Below the pieces are notes generated by a model. It searched no databases. It was not told the origin of the DNA and was given only the letters and a program-made list of their open reading frames with translations. The translations under genes and the position numbers were made by a program. Source: Leptolinea sp. (lineage in GTDB: Bacteria; Chloroflexota; Anaerolineae; Anaerolineales; Anaerolineaceae). From it: a stretch of DNA of 49,801 nucleotides. The stretch is taken from assembly GCA_012798535.1 (NCBI GenBank), contig JAAZMZ010000030.1:1-49801 (forward strand), given 5' to 3'. Shown piece by piece: positions 1-9,669 of the stretch (position 1 is the first letter of the stretch; each line of letters begins with the position of its first letter).

Positions 1-102
1 GTCCCACAAATAATACAGGCATAACTATCTGGCTCATATTTATCCTTTTCACAATAGACTATCAGAAAAAGGAAGGCGTGTTTTATATAGATAATACCCA
101 TT

Positions 103-131
103 TTGCCGCCTTGCTGACAGTGGCTTATAAT
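103..131 (+). promoter_or_regulatory. Candidate sigma70-type promoter
   Basis: A TTGCCG box (103-108) and a perfect TATAAT box (126-131) are separated by 17 bases. The first start codon downstream is at 167, behind a good Shine-Dalgarno sequence, so transcription would give a leader of about 30 bases. This is pattern evidence only. The first 100 bases of the window hold nothing else I recognise. Confidence 0.55.
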
Positions 132-166
132 GTTCACCTCAATCCGGTTAAACAAAGGGAGCAACC

Positions 167-1678
167 ATGCCGTTGCCTGTTGAAATTGCCTGGATATGCC
201 CGGTTTGTGGTTATATTCACTACGGCTCTGAACCGCCGGAGTCTTGCCCGGTATGCGGTGTGGGACGAGAGATGTTCGAGGAGTATAGAGAAACCGCACC
301 CGTTCCCGGTGATGAAGGGAAAAATACCGCGGCATGGCGCTGCGGGTCGTGCGGATTTGTGCATTACGGAGTTGAGCCTCCGGAAAACTGCCCGGTTTGC
401 GGGCAACCTACGGCTGTTTTCACAAAGCTGGAAGAATCAGAGGGGGTGGATGGGAATACGGAACAAAAGGTGATCATCGTCGGCGCCGGAATTGCCGGAG
501 TTACTGCCGCTGAAGCCATTCGCAAAGCCAATCCCGTGGCTGAAATCAAACTCATCTCAAAAGAGATGCACCTTCCATATTATCGGTTAAATCTGACCCG
601 CTATCTGGCCGGCGAAGTGGAGAAGGACCAGATGATTCTCCATCCGGCAGACTGGTACAGGGATCACGCCATTGACCTGCTGACCGGTGTGGAAGTGACC
701 GGAATCGACGTTCCCCGAAAATATGTCATCCTATCCAACGGTGAAGCTGCTGCTTATGACCGGTTGATCCTGGCGACGGGATCCAAGCCGATCATTCCCC
801 CGTTTCCGGGAGCCGACAGGAACAATGTTACCGCACTGAGAACCATAGAGGACGCTGACCTTATCCTGAATGCCTGCGGTCAGGGAAAGAAATTCGTGTG
901 CATCGGAGGTGGAATCCTTGGATTGGAGATTGCCGGAGCTCTGGCTGCCCGCCGGGAAGATGTCACCGTACTGGAAATTCAACCCTGGCTGATGCCCAGG
1001 CAGTTGAACGAGAATGCCGCCATGTTTTTCAAAAAGAATGTCGAGTCTCATGGCATCCGCGTGTTTACCGGCGTCAGAATAAAAGAGATCACCGGTGAAA
1101 AGTATGTGACCGGCATCCTGCTGGAGGATGGAAAAAAGCTGCCAGCCGATCTGGCAATAATCAGTGCCGGTGTTCAAGTGGATACCGGGATTGTCAAAGA
1201 AGCCGGAATCAAGACCAATCACGGTATCGTGGTGGACGCAGAGATGAAGACCGATACCCCGGCCATTTACGCTGCCGGTGACGCCGCTGAGATCAACGGG
1301 TTGTTATACGGCACCTGGGGACCCTCACAGGGACAGGGGACAATCGCCGGATTGAATGTTATCGGGCGGCGGACTGATTTTTCAACCGTTCCCCGGTCCA
1401 ACACATTGAAGGTCATGGGGATCAATCTGTTCAGTATCGGCGAGATCAATCCTATTCCTCATGGCGCCCTGGTTCAAGAAACCGGGCAAGGTGAAAAATA
1501 CACCTGCCTGGTTTTTAATCGAAACCGGTTGGTGGGGGCAATTCTTCTGGGTGATACCAGCGGATCGGCAGCCATTAAAAAGTTAATAGAGGAAAAAACA
1601 GAATTCGCAGATACAGTAATAAATCAATCGGAAGTTGCTGATATTCTGAATTCTCTGTTGAAAAATCAGGTGGTGTGA
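167..1678 (+). CDS. NAD(P)H oxidoreductase with two N-terminal rubredoxin-like domains
   Basis: This 503-residue protein begins with two short rubredoxin-like zinc/iron knuckles (Cys11, 14, 27, 30 and Cys59, 62, 75, 78), each reading roughly CPxCGxxHYGxEPPxxCPVCG. A complete pyridine-nucleotide-disulfide oxidoreductase module follows: FAD-binding GAGIAG at 106-111, a second Rossmann motif GGGILG near 247-252, and the FAD motif AAGDAAE near 369-375. Such enzymes move electrons from NAD(P)H through FAD to rubredoxin-type iron centres, often for oxygen or peroxide removal in anaerobes. Here the electron acceptor may be built into the chain. The start follows an AAAGGGAG ribosome site. The two tandem rubredoxin knuckles are unusual, since most rubredoxin reductases carry none or one. 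NirB/NROR-like is the best family assignment; the physiological partner is not visible. Confidence 0.88.
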   Translation: MPLPVEIAWICPVCGYIHYGSEPPESCPVCGVGREMFEEYRETAPVPGDEGKNTAAWRCGSCGFVHYGVEPPENCPVCGQPTAVFTKLEESEGVDGNTEQKVIIVGAGIAGVTAAEAIRKANPVAEIKLISKEMHLPYYRLNLTRYLAGEVEKDQMILHPADWYRDHAIDLLTGVEVTGIDVPRKYVILSNGEAAAYDRLILATGSKPIIPPFPGADRNNVTALRTIEDADLILNACGQGKKFVCIGGGILGLEIAGALAARREDVTVLEIQPWLMPRQLNENAAMFFKKNVESHGIRVFTGVRIKEITGEKYVTGILLEDGKKLPADLAIISAGVQVDTGIVKEAGIKTNHGIVVDAEMKTDTPAIYAAGDAAEINGLLYGTWGPSQGQGTIAGLNVIGRRTDFSTVPRSNTLKVMGINLFSIGEINPIPHGALVQETGQGEKYTCLVFNRNRLVGAILLGDTSGSAAIKKLIEEKTEFADTVINQSEVADILNSLLKNQVV

Positions 1679-1701
1679 GCCATGAATCAGCAGGGTTGCG
1701 T

Positions 1702-3669
1702 TCAGGGAATTTGCGCTTTATACAAATAGTATAAAGTTGTTTTCCCCTGTGTCTGTTCGATAAGTTCCCCTCCTGGATATTGCTGCATACACGCCTGCAA
1801 ATCCTCCTGCCGGGATGGAAGAAAAACGAACAGAATTTTTTTGCTCTCCGGCATGATGTTCTGCGGATCTCCCCAGGGCGCGTTGAAATCTGTGGATTTT
1901 ATCTCCGGAACGAGATACGGCAGGGTACCAATTGACCGAAATCCCATTTCCGGCCATCCGGAAAACACCACTTCCCGGGAATAGTCCTGTTTCTTCAAAT
2001 AACCGGCCAGTTTCTGGGCGATCTGGGTGTGATATCCCCCAAAATCACTTTTTGGGGAGTAGTCATAAAAATAAAACCAGGCATCATTTACAGCCACTAT
2101 GAGAACGAGGAAAATGGAAAAACCAAAAACCAAATCCCTGTGGTCCTTTAATTTGCCTTCTAGCAACTGGATGATTTTATTGGCTCCGTAACCCACAACC
2201 ATAAAACAGGCCGGGGCGGCTGCCACGTAACGTTGGGCAGCCGGTGTATCCTGACTCAACGCACCGGAAGAGATGAAAAATCCCAGCCAGATTACGATCA
2301 ACCACAGGCGGTTGTCTCTGTATTTCCTCAGCATAAACAGGATGCCGATATAAAAAAGGACGGCTGAAACTGGCCGCAGCAGGGCAACCCCGGGCTTATA
2401 CCAGTGAATAAGAGGTTTGACAGTTAATCCGAAAAAACTGGAAAGAAATTGCTGCCAGATCACACCGATGATCGATGTGTTAGAAGCAGCCATAGTGGCA
2501 TTTAGCCAGTCTTCTGTGAGAGATACGCGTTCCATGGGCGCGAAAAACTCTTCCGGGAGGGAAAAATAAAAACAGGCCAGTGGAAGTATGATAACCGCCG
2601 CGGTCAGGAACATGAGGATGATACCGGGCAGCATTCTTGCGGCTTTTTTCTTATCCTGCAGGGCCACACATATCAACCACAATGGGATCACAACAAACAA
2701 TCCCCGGGCTGAGACGTAAAAATACTGTGACAAACCCAGACAGAGTCCGGCCAGCGTGAAGGCAGCTTTTCTCTCCTTATTCCAGGCCCACCACAGCGCT
2801 CCAAGAGTCATCAGCCAGCTCAATCCATCCCAGATATTGTTGATCCCCAGGCGGGAAAAGTGAATATGAAAATGAGAAAAGGCCAACAAAAGGGAGGCTA
2901 TGAATGCTGTGCGGTTATCAAACATGGCTCTGCAGACCAGAAAGAGGACCACCACTGTAACAGATCCGCACAGAGCGGAAGGGATGCGCAGGCCGGGTAT
3001 CGTCTGTCCCCAGATGGCTATTCCCAGAGATTGCACGAAAGAAAAAAATGACGGGAATGAAAACCAGCCTGTGATAAAAATGTTATTTGTCAGACCCTTC
3101 AAAAAGCCGATGGCATACAAACCAGAGGTCGCTTCATCACCTGAGAGCACGTTGGGGTAACCGGTGGTGTCCATCCCCCGCAGCAAAAAGGACAGAATGA
3201 ACAAATAGATGATCCACTGGATGACTCCCGCCAGAGGGAGGAGTGACGCGGGTTTCTTTTCCCAACCGGCAACCGCAATCAGTAGGATGGATGCGCCCCA
3301 CGATAACAAAGAGACAGGCGGGTTGATTAGCTGAGGGCCATTACCGGCTGTGATGGCCGCTGTGACCGAAAACATCAGTGAGAAGATCAAGGCAACTAAC
3401 CGGTTGGGGGTAATGCCAAAAAAACCAACGGCCGAATCCAGGATATGGAGATGCCAGCCGCCCTTTGTTTTCCAGAAATAGTTGGCCAATCCGGAGAAAA
3501 GAAGCAGCCATCCGATCCCTGATAAACAGCTAGATACCGATTGCCCGTCCGCCGATAATGTCGGTGCCAGGCAGAAGTGAAGGAGTACCTGAAATCCCCC
3601 ACCGACCATTAATAATAATGAAGGAGTAACTTGTAATTTTTTTCGTTCCTGAACGTGGAGATATTCCAT
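1702..3669 (-). CDS. GT39-like multi-pass membrane glycosyltransferase
   Basis: This is a 655-residue integral membrane protein with about 12 hydrophobic segments and a soluble C-terminal tail of about 120 residues. The acidic motif GDEATSGLYA, in the first large extracytoplasmic loop near residue 178, matches the catalytic Asp/Glu position of the PMT/ArnT (GT39/GT83) superfamily. These enzymes take sugars from polyprenyl-phosphate donors and transfer them to lipids or proteins on the outer face of the membrane. The hydrophobic sequence around FSRLGINNIWDGLSW also fits this superfamily. The gene is monocistronic and converges on the oxidoreductase gene, with 23 bases between the stops. The acceptor cannot be told from sequence. 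Family membership is likely; the exact activity is inferred. Confidence 0.75.
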   Translation of the reverse strand: MEYLHVQERKKLQVTPSLLLMVGGGFQVLLHFCLAPTLSADGQSVSSCLSGIGWLLLFSGLANYFWKTKGGWHLHILDSAVGFFGITPNRLVALIFSLMFSVTAAITAGNGPQLINPPVSLLSWGASILLIAVAGWEKKPASLLPLAGVIQWIIYLFILSFLLRGMDTTGYPNVLSGDEATSGLYAIGFLKGLTNNIFITGWFSFPSFFSFVQSLGIAIWGQTIPGLRIPSALCGSVTVVVLFLVCRAMFDNRTAFIASLLLAFSHFHIHFSRLGINNIWDGLSWLMTLGALWWAWNKERKAAFTLAGLCLGLSQYFYVSARGLFVVIPLWLICVALQDKKKAARMLPGIILMFLTAAVIILPLACFYFSLPEEFFAPMERVSLTEDWLNATMAASNTSIIGVIWQQFLSSFFGLTVKPLIHWYKPGVALLRPVSAVLFYIGILFMLRKYRDNRLWLIVIWLGFFISSGALSQDTPAAQRYVAAAPACFMVVGYGANKIIQLLEGKLKDHRDLVFGFSIFLVLIVAVNDAWFYFYDYSPKSDFGGYHTQIAQKLAGYLKKQDYSREVVFSGWPEMGFRSIGTLPYLVPEIKSTDFNAPWGDPQNIMPESKKILFVFLPSRQEDLQACMQQYPGGELIEQTQGKTTLYYLYKAQIP

Positions 3670-3879
3670 GAAATCCGGCTATGATACAGGGAATTTTGTA
3701 TCCTTAGAATGCTGATCGGGTTGCAGGTCGGATGGAGTTTTCATGATTGGATACGGTAATAAATCTTCTGCAACGTCATTCCCCGTAGGATCAATGACAA
3801 TAATGATTATACAATAAGCCTGGGATGGACTATTGTTTCCCCTGATAGGGTTGATATCCTAATTTAGGACAATTCAGGA

Positions 3880-6210
3880 TTATCCGCCCGCACATAGTTC
3901 GAGAAAAAGCTTCACAATCTTTGGATCGAACAGTTTTCCATTCTGTTCCAATAAGTAATTAATCACCGCTGGTTTATCCCAGGCCGGACGATACGGACGA
4001 TCAGACAACAGCGCATCCCAGACATCCACGATGGTAAAAATGCGGGCCATGAGAGGAATTTCCTCACCTTTCAAGCCGCGCGGATAACCGCTGCCATCCC
4101 AGTGTTCATGATGACAGTAGGGAATATCCAGAGCAGGTTTCAGATATTCGATGTTCTTTAAAAGGTTATAGGCATTCACCGGGTGCTGGCGCATGATCAC
4201 CCATTCGTCACTGGTCAGGGGGCCCGGTTTTAGCAAAATGTTGTCAGGGACGGCCACTTTACCGATATCATGCATCAGCGCTCCGCGTTGAACATGGATT
4301 AGTTCATTTTCTTGTATGCCCAGTGCTCTGGCCATTTGCACAGTGTATTCCACCACCCGCCGGCTGTGGTCAGCCGTTTCATGTTCACGCAAATCTAACG
4401 CGCGCGCCCAGCCTTCAAGTGTGGCTTCATACGCCTTTTCGAGTTCTCTGTGGGCAGAGACCAATTGTTGTTCTGCCTTGATGCGCTCTGTCATATCCCG
4501 CATAATGATGAGCAGGTATTGTTCGTTGTCGATGGTGATCAGACTGGCAGATAACAAACCAACCACCAGATGCCCGTCTTTCGCGTGGAAAAAGGTTTCC
4601 ACCTGGGATGTAGGATGATCGGGGCTAATCTTGCTGAGTAATTGCGTTCGATCCTCAGGGTTATTCCAGATTCCCAATTCCAACGAGGTTTTCCCAATGA
4701 CGTCTTCCGGTTCATACCCCAGTTGCCGGGTAAAACTGGGATTGACATCCACGAATAAACCATCCCGAAATCGATTAATGCTGATCGTTTCAGGAGAGGT
4801 GGTAAAAACCTTGGAAAATTTTTCTTCCGAAATACGCATGGCCTTAACGGCTTTCTCCCTTTCTGAAATATCCAGAAAGAACACCGCCATTTTCCCGGGT
4901 GATGTTTGAAACGCGTGAACTTCGTACGTCGCCTGGACAAGATCATTGGAGACCGGATTGCGATCGAGGTGAAATGGAATTCCGGTCCGGGCAACCTCGC
5001 GAAACTTATCGGCGAGTCCGTTTGTGGCCAGGTCGGGAATAACTTCTTCAATGGTCTTACCCAGCATAGACCGATGGTCTATGGGCACCATCTTTTCGGC
5101 ATACGGATTGTATCCTGTAAACAAAAGCCTGCCGTCTTCTTCAAGAGAAAACATATGTATTCCCAGTGGCGCTCCTTCGATGACAGACCTGAATTTCATC
5201 TCAGAAGCCGCGGTCTCATCTTCGGCAAAGCGTTGTGCGGTAATATCGTGGCTTGAATGTACCACCGTCAACCGGCCGCTCTCACGTTCCACGATCTTTC
5301 CCGAAGATTCAAACCACAGATAATGTCCATCGGCGTGTCTGGTTCGATGTTGGATTGTCTTGGGTAATCGGCTGATCAGGCTTTCCTGAATCGTGTCTTT
5401 CACCATCGGCAGGTCATCCGGGTGGATCAGGTCAAATGCGTTGACTTTCTGAATAGTGTCCGCATCATAACCAAGCACCGGAAGATAAGAAGGTGAGGAG
5501 TATAGAAATTGCCCGTTCAAATCTATCTCGGCAATCAGGTCGGTCATATTATCTGTAAGGCGCTTTAATTGTGATTCTTGAACCAGCCGGGTTGCTTCAA
5601 CATTTTGCCGCAACCGGGTTTCTTCTTCGAGCTCTCTACTGACAGATAATCGCTTCTCAATATTTGATTTCAATTGAGAAAAAAGGTATTTCTGCAATAG
5701 CCAAATTCCAAACAGGCCGAAAGACACAACCAGAATGGATACATGAAACCGCAGGGTATTGGATCCCGCGGTCGGGTAGAGTACAACAGTAAAAGTTATC
5801 ACGCTCAATAGAGTGAAGATGAAGCTGGCCCGCTCTCCCTGCAGCATTCCTGATAGAACAATACTCGTTGCCAGGAATAACAATGGTGTGTGATTCATCC
5901 CGGATTGATTCAGGTTGAATCCCCCCAGAAAAAAGATCAACAGGGATGGAATATATCCTGCCCACCGCCATCCACCCCGCTTCGCTCCCTGCCAGCCGAT
6001 AATAAGCAGCAACAGAAAAATATAGATCTGGTAAGTGTCCACAATCGTGAGGTGGCCGGTCAACATTAAAATCAGAAGAATCACCGCCGGCACCAGAGTG
6101 ATAATCAACATCAGGTGCAGGATTTCAATGATCCACTTTTCACGAGTAAACACAGAGTCGGGAAGTTCTGGTTCAAATTGAAACGACCTCAAGAAATCGG
6201 GGAATTTCAT
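3880..6210 (-). CDS. Membrane PAS sensor with HD-GYP c-di-GMP phosphodiesterase domain
   Basis: The 776-residue protein starts with about six membrane helices (residues 28-175), then a coiled coil (about 175-218). Three PAS-like domains follow (about 220-330, 335-455 and 460-575), and then an HD-GYP domain (about 595-770). The HD pair is His647-Asp648, in MHDIGK. The defining signature is complete: HHEHWDGSGYP starts at residue 700, followed by GLKGEEIP. HD-GYP domains hydrolyse the second messenger cyclic di-GMP, so this is probably a sensor that lowers c-di-GMP in response to a membrane or cytoplasmic signal read by the PAS domains. No GGDEF or kinase domain is present. The gene stands alone. 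All metal-binding residues of the signature appear intact, so I expect it to be active. Confidence 0.9.
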   Translation of the reverse strand: MKFPDFLRSFQFEPELPDSVFTREKWIIEILHLMLIITLVPAVILLILMLTGHLTIVDTYQIYIFLLLLIIGWQGAKRGGWRWAGYIPSLLIFFLGGFNLNQSGMNHTPLLFLATSIVLSGMLQGERASFIFTLLSVITFTVVLYPTAGSNTLRFHVSILVVSFGLFGIWLLQKYLFSQLKSNIEKRLSVSRELEEETRLRQNVEATRLVQESQLKRLTDNMTDLIAEIDLNGQFLYSSPSYLPVLGYDADTIQKVNAFDLIHPDDLPMVKDTIQESLISRLPKTIQHRTRHADGHYLWFESSGKIVERESGRLTVVHSSHDITAQRFAEDETAASEMKFRSVIEGAPLGIHMFSLEEDGRLLFTGYNPYAEKMVPIDHRSMLGKTIEEVIPDLATNGLADKFREVARTGIPFHLDRNPVSNDLVQATYEVHAFQTSPGKMAVFFLDISEREKAVKAMRISEEKFSKVFTTSPETISINRFRDGLFVDVNPSFTRQLGYEPEDVIGKTSLELGIWNNPEDRTQLLSKISPDHPTSQVETFFHAKDGHLVVGLLSASLITIDNEQYLLIIMRDMTERIKAEQQLVSAHRELEKAYEATLEGWARALDLREHETADHSRRVVEYTVQMARALGIQENELIHVQRGALMHDIGKVAVPDNILLKPGPLTSDEWVIMRQHPVNAYNLLKNIEYLKPALDIPYCHHEHWDGSGYPRGLKGEEIPLMARIFTIVDVWDALLSDRPYRPAWDKPAVINYLLEQNGKLFDPKIVKLFLELCAGG

Positions 6211-6478
6211 TCGGCCAGGCCTCCGTTTTCAAATGTCCAATATTGGAAAACCAATAACCTTCAGATTAAAACATTAATTACCCGTATTTTTCTATTTTGA
6301 TTATCGGGTATTTATTAAAATTATTCAAACGGTTTAGAGAAAATTTATCCAATAATCTTAGAATAATTTGCAATTTAAGCTAGAATCTGTATACGATTTG
6401 GTATCTACAATTCTGGGAGCACTGGAAAGGATACCTGCGTTCAGATATTAAGACAGGTTTCAGTTTTCCACATTATTG

Positions 6479-7696
6479 ATGGAATCTATTCAAGAACTCT
6501 ATCGCATTGGTCACGGGCCATCCAGCAGCCACACCATGGCACCCCGCCGGGCAGCAGAGCGGTTTGGCGCCCGGCATAAGGCTGCGGCCAGTTTCAGGGT
6601 TACACTGTATGGCAGCCTGGCGGCTACCGGCCGCGGCCATTTGACAGATAAAACCATCTGCGAAGCTCTCGAACCGCAGCCGGTGGAGATCATTTGGAAA
6701 CCGGATGATCTTCTGCCTCTGCACCCAAACGGCATGGAATTTGCCGCTCTGGATGCGGCCGGGCATGAACTGGAATTGTGGCGGGTGTACAGCCCAGGGG
6801 GCGGAGCGCTGCTGGAAGAGAACCAGGTTCCGCCCATCTGCGTGTACCCCCAATCCAGCATGTCTGAGATCCTTAAATACTGCACAACCAACGGTCTTAC
6901 CTTCTGGGAATACGTCGAAATATATGAGGGCAGGGAAATCTGGGACTTTCTCAGAGAGATCAACCGTGTCATGCACGAAAGTGTTCAACGCGGGATACAG
7001 GCTGAGGGGGTACTTCCGGGTGGTCTGGGTGTTTCTCGCCGGGCATGGACTTTTCATCGCAAGAGCCTTCTAAACAGCAGCAATCTGGTGAGAGAAGGAT
7101 TTCTTCCAGCTTACGCGTTGGCCGTTGCGGAAGAGAACGCCACCGGTGGATTGATTGTAACCGCGCCAACCTGCGGTTCCTGCGGCGTCCTGCCGGCAGT
7201 CATCTGCCACATCGAAGATACCGTTCAGACTTCCGAAAAATACCTCCTGCGGGCGCTGGCTACCGCAGGATTGATCGGTAATCTGATAAAACACAACGCC
7301 TCCATCTCCGGTGCTGAAGTGGGCTGCCAGGGAGAGGTCGGCTCAGCCTGCGCCATGTCGGCCGGAGCGGCAGCCCAGTTAATGGGCGGGACCATCCGGC
7401 AAATTGAATATGCCGCCGAGATGGGCTTGGAACACCACCTGGGATTGACCTGTGATCCGGTGGACGGACTGGTGCAGATTCCCTGTATCGAACGCAACGT
7501 GTTTGCCGCCACACGCGCCATGGACTGTGCCACATTTGCCACATATTCTGACGGCGCCCACCGTGTATCTTTCGACGAAGTGGTGGCCGTTATGAAACAG
7601 ACCGGCAAAGACCTGCCGCGGGTTTACCGTGAGACAGCCGAGGGCGGTCTGGCTATCACTTACCGCTTTCCGTCCAGGCAAAATCCCCAGACTTGA
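6479..7696 (+). CDS. sdaA: L-serine dehydratase, single-chain, [4Fe-4S] type
   Basis: The enzyme deaminates L-serine to pyruvate and ammonia using an oxygen-labile [4Fe-4S] cluster instead of pyridoxal phosphate. The N-terminal half holds the beta-type domain (GPSSSHTMAPRRAA near residue 13); the C-terminal half is the alpha-type catalytic domain (TAPTCGSCGVLPA near 228-240). Cluster ligands are expected at Cys283, Cys325 and Cys336. Their spacing of 42 and 11 residues matches what is known for the single-chain enzyme of Legionella. I use the ATG at 6479; a TTG lies one codon upstream. No strong ribosome site precedes it. The following methyltransferase begins within 20 bases, so the two are probably co-transcribed. 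Confidence 0.93.
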   Translation: MESIQELYRIGHGPSSSHTMAPRRAAERFGARHKAAASFRVTLYGSLAATGRGHLTDKTICEALEPQPVEIIWKPDDLLPLHPNGMEFAALDAAGHELELWRVYSPGGGALLEENQVPPICVYPQSSMSEILKYCTTNGLTFWEYVEIYEGREIWDFLREINRVMHESVQRGIQAEGVLPGGLGVSRRAWTFHRKSLLNSSNLVREGFLPAYALAVAEENATGGLIVTAPTCGSCGVLPAVICHIEDTVQTSEKYLLRALATAGLIGNLIKHNASISGAEVGCQGEVGSACAMSAGAAAQLMGGTIRQIEYAAEMGLEHHLGLTCDPVDGLVQIPCIERNVFAATRAMDCATFATYSDGAHRVSFDEVVAVMKQTGKDLPRVYRETAEGGLAITYRFPSRQNPQT

Positions 7697-7713
7697 CCGG
7701 TCTTCTTACGTAT

Positions 7714-8730
7714 ATGATCGACTCCCAACCTGATTTGTTCAAAGAACTGACTGGTTTTGTCCTCCGCCGCTATCAGCGTAACAATCGCAAGTCCATGCGA
7801 GATGTGTATGAAGTGGACCGCGATTTTCTCCGGCTCGAAAAAGAAAATCTTGAATTTCTGTTCAATAACCGGACGGATGTTGTTACGCTGCTGAATAATC
7901 CAGATCATTTGTCTGATCTGGCCAGGGTATTTGTCAAATCCAGCCTGGAATTTACCTATAACAGCAATCAGTACATACATCTGGATAATGTTGAACAACA
8001 GCGGTTGCTGGATATGTATCAATCCTATCTGCGGGGAATGAAACAGATTCTCGAAACCGATCGAATTTTCAACGATTTCGAAAAGGATTTCTCCACTCTG
8101 GTCAAAGATCATTTCAACGACCTGAGCAGCAACATTTCTCGATTCTTTGATCGGAAGGATGCCCGGCAGGTTCAGGAAAATATCATCCTCAAACAGGTGG
8201 TGTGCGCAGAATACTCACCTGATTTTCAACTGGGTTTGCTCGGCCTATCGCCGGAGGAGCTCCTTCCGCCGGTGCTGGATCTGGGCTGCGGCAAGAACGG
8301 TACGCTGGTGAAATTTCTTCGTGAGAAGGGGATTGCGGCTCTGGGTGTGGACCGCCTGGTCGAATCTGATCCTGCCTTAATCGAGGCGGACTGGTTCGAT
8401 ATTAAATTCAACGCGGGCACCTGGGGAACGATCCTCTCGCATATGGCATTTTCCAACCACTTTTTGTTCCAACATCGCTATAAATACGGAAAACCGCACC
8501 AGTATGCCCGCCTGTATATGCAAATCCTTGAATCGTTGAAACCTGGCGGTAGTTTTATCTACTCACCCGGCCTGCCTTTTATTGAACAATTCCTCCCAAA
8601 AGAGCAGTTCAAGGTTGAGAGTAAGGTGATGGCAAAATCCAATCCAATGAAACTTGACCGGCAGGAACAACCGGTGGTGATGCAGATCACCCAGCTGGCC
8701 GGAGACTCAACAGGTGCCGTGCGCCAGTAA
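7714..8730 (+). CDS. Class I SAM-dependent methyltransferase-like protein
   Basis: The protein is 338 residues from the ATG at 7714. A TTG at 7693, which overlaps the preceding stop, is an alternative start. The first 170 residues are helical and charged, with no domain I recognise. The second half is a Rossmann-type methyltransferase: motif I is VLDLGCGKNGTLVKFL, followed by the acidic strand GVDRL, and a late motif KPGGSFIYSPGLPF that fits motif VI. The substrate is unknown. The 3' end overlaps the 3' end of the convergent gene by 24 bases. It is probably expressed with the serine dehydratase, but nothing visible links the functions. Confidence 0.7.
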   Translation: MIDSQPDLFKELTGFVLRRYQRNNRKSMRDVYEVDRDFLRLEKENLEFLFNNRTDVVTLLNNPDHLSDLARVFVKSSLEFTYNSNQYIHLDNVEQQRLLDMYQSYLRGMKQILETDRIFNDFEKDFSTLVKDHFNDLSSNISRFFDRKDARQVQENIILKQVVCAEYSPDFQLGLLGLSPEELLPPVLDLGCGKNGTLVKFLREKGIAALGVDRLVESDPALIEADWFDIKFNAGTWGTILSHMAFSNHFLFQHRYKYGKPHQYARLYMQILESLKPGGSFIYSPGLPFIEQFLPKEQFKVESKVMAKSNPMKLDRQEQPVVMQITQLAGDSTGAVRQ

Positions 8731-9096
8731 CGCGGCGTTCTTTCCTTCTCGGTGAAGCTCATTATATTTCTTACAGGCGTCGGGCGTCCGTAATAGGATC
8801 AACCGATTGATACCATATTTCTTGATGTATTGCCTGCTTTCTTCTGGAACTTCGATCATCCCATCCACACCGATCCCGATGATCAGAACGTCCACATTCT
8901 GATCGAAAACCCCGGTGATCATTTTGGGTGTCAGCAAGTGACCTTTGCGTTCCTTCCATTCCGTTACCGTTGATCCCACAATGCGGATATCTTTTCCCAC
9001 TCCTTCACCCTGATCCGAGTGTGCCTTATTGAAAATCACAAACCTTCCCCAGGTGAATTCTTCAATGGGACCTTCTGGATCAGAAAATTCTTTCAC
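8707..9096 (-). CDS. Mth938-like (DUF498/AAMDC) domain protein
   Basis: This 129-residue protein matches the Mth938-like fold family. The family pattern is visible in FTWGRFVIFNKAHS near the start, then LLTPKMITG and VDVLIIGIGVDGMIEVPEE, and a C-terminal KYNELHREGKNAALLAHGTC with the conserved N-x-L/E-GR-x-V/A-AALLHxTC-type ending. The family is widespread but its biochemical role is unknown. The start is GTG at 9096, preceded by AAAGGAG at good spacing. It is the last gene of a three-gene minus-strand run (aldolase, acetyltransferase, this gene), 11 bases after the acetyltransferase stop. Confidence 0.8.
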   Translation of the reverse strand: MKEFSDPEGPIEEFTWGRFVIFNKAHSDQGEGVGKDIRIVGSTVTEWKERKGHLLTPKMITGVFDQNVDVLIIGIGVDGMIEVPEESRQYIKKYGINRLILLRTPDACKKYNELHREGKNAALLAHGTC

Positions 9097-9107
9097 AAAA
9101 GTCTCCT

Positions 9108-9668
9108 TTATTCAGTGCGCGGATGCTGTTCCCTCCATTCCCGATCGAGAATGGCGAACCACAGTTCTGAAGCCCATCCCCCTTTGTACCACAGGCTATC
9201 AATGAAGCAGCCTTCGCGCCGAAACCCAACCCTCTCCAGCAAACGGTGTGCCGGAGTATTGGCCGGATCGCAATTGGCAATAACCCGGTGAACAGCCAGA
9301 TCTTGAAACAGGTAATCCACCAGCGCGGATACCGCTTCAACACCGTAACCCTTCCCGTGATAAGGCGCGGCCAGAGTCATCCCGATCTCCGCCTGCCGGT
9401 GGCTGTCTTTGATGATCTGAAAAGCCACATCGCCTATGAGCGTACCGCCGGTTTTCAATTCCAGCCCAAGTTGCAGCCATTGCCCGATCTCCCCCGGTGT
9501 GACGGCTTTCATCTGTTCAATGAATTCTTCCGCCTGTTCCTCAGAGAAGGGTGTTCCCCACCCCTGATAGCGGGCAATATCTGGATCCGACCGGTAAGAG
9601 GAAAACGTTCTGATATCCGGTGTATCCAGCGGCCGCAAGAACAACCTTTCCGTTTCCAGTCTGAACAT
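9108..9668 (-). CDS. GNAT acetyltransferase, RimJ/RimL-like
   Basis: The 186-residue protein carries the GNAT acetyltransferase fold of the RimJ/RimL subgroup: an N-terminal ETERLFLRPL strand, central GEIGMTL-type strand (HRQAEIGMTLAAPYHGKGYG), with the acetyl-CoA-binding loop GKGYGVEAV, and the late N-x-x-S/A-like motif CDPANTPAHRLLERVGFRREG. Such enzymes acetylate N-terminal amines or small amino compounds using acetyl-CoA; the substrate cannot be read from sequence. The start codon lies one base after the stop of the upstream aldolase gene, so the two are translated from one message and probably coupled. Confidence 0.85.
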   Translation of the reverse strand: MFRLETERLFLRPLDTPDIRTFSSYRSDPDIARYQGWGTPFSEEQAEEFIEQMKAVTPGEIGQWLQLGLELKTGGTLIGDVAFQIIKDSHRQAEIGMTLAAPYHGKGYGVEAVSALVDYLFQDLAVHRVIANCDPANTPAHRLLERVGFRREGCFIDSLWYKGGWASELWFAILDREWREQHPRTE

Positions 9669-9669
9669 A

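Noticed and set aside
78..473. Plus-strand frame at the window start
   Set aside because: It overlaps the oxidoreductase in another frame, lacks a ribosome site and has no recognisable protein features.
4539..5051. Minus-strand 170-codon frame inside the HD-GYP gene
   Set aside because: It is an out-of-frame shadow; the PAS and HD-GYP motifs are all in the long frame.
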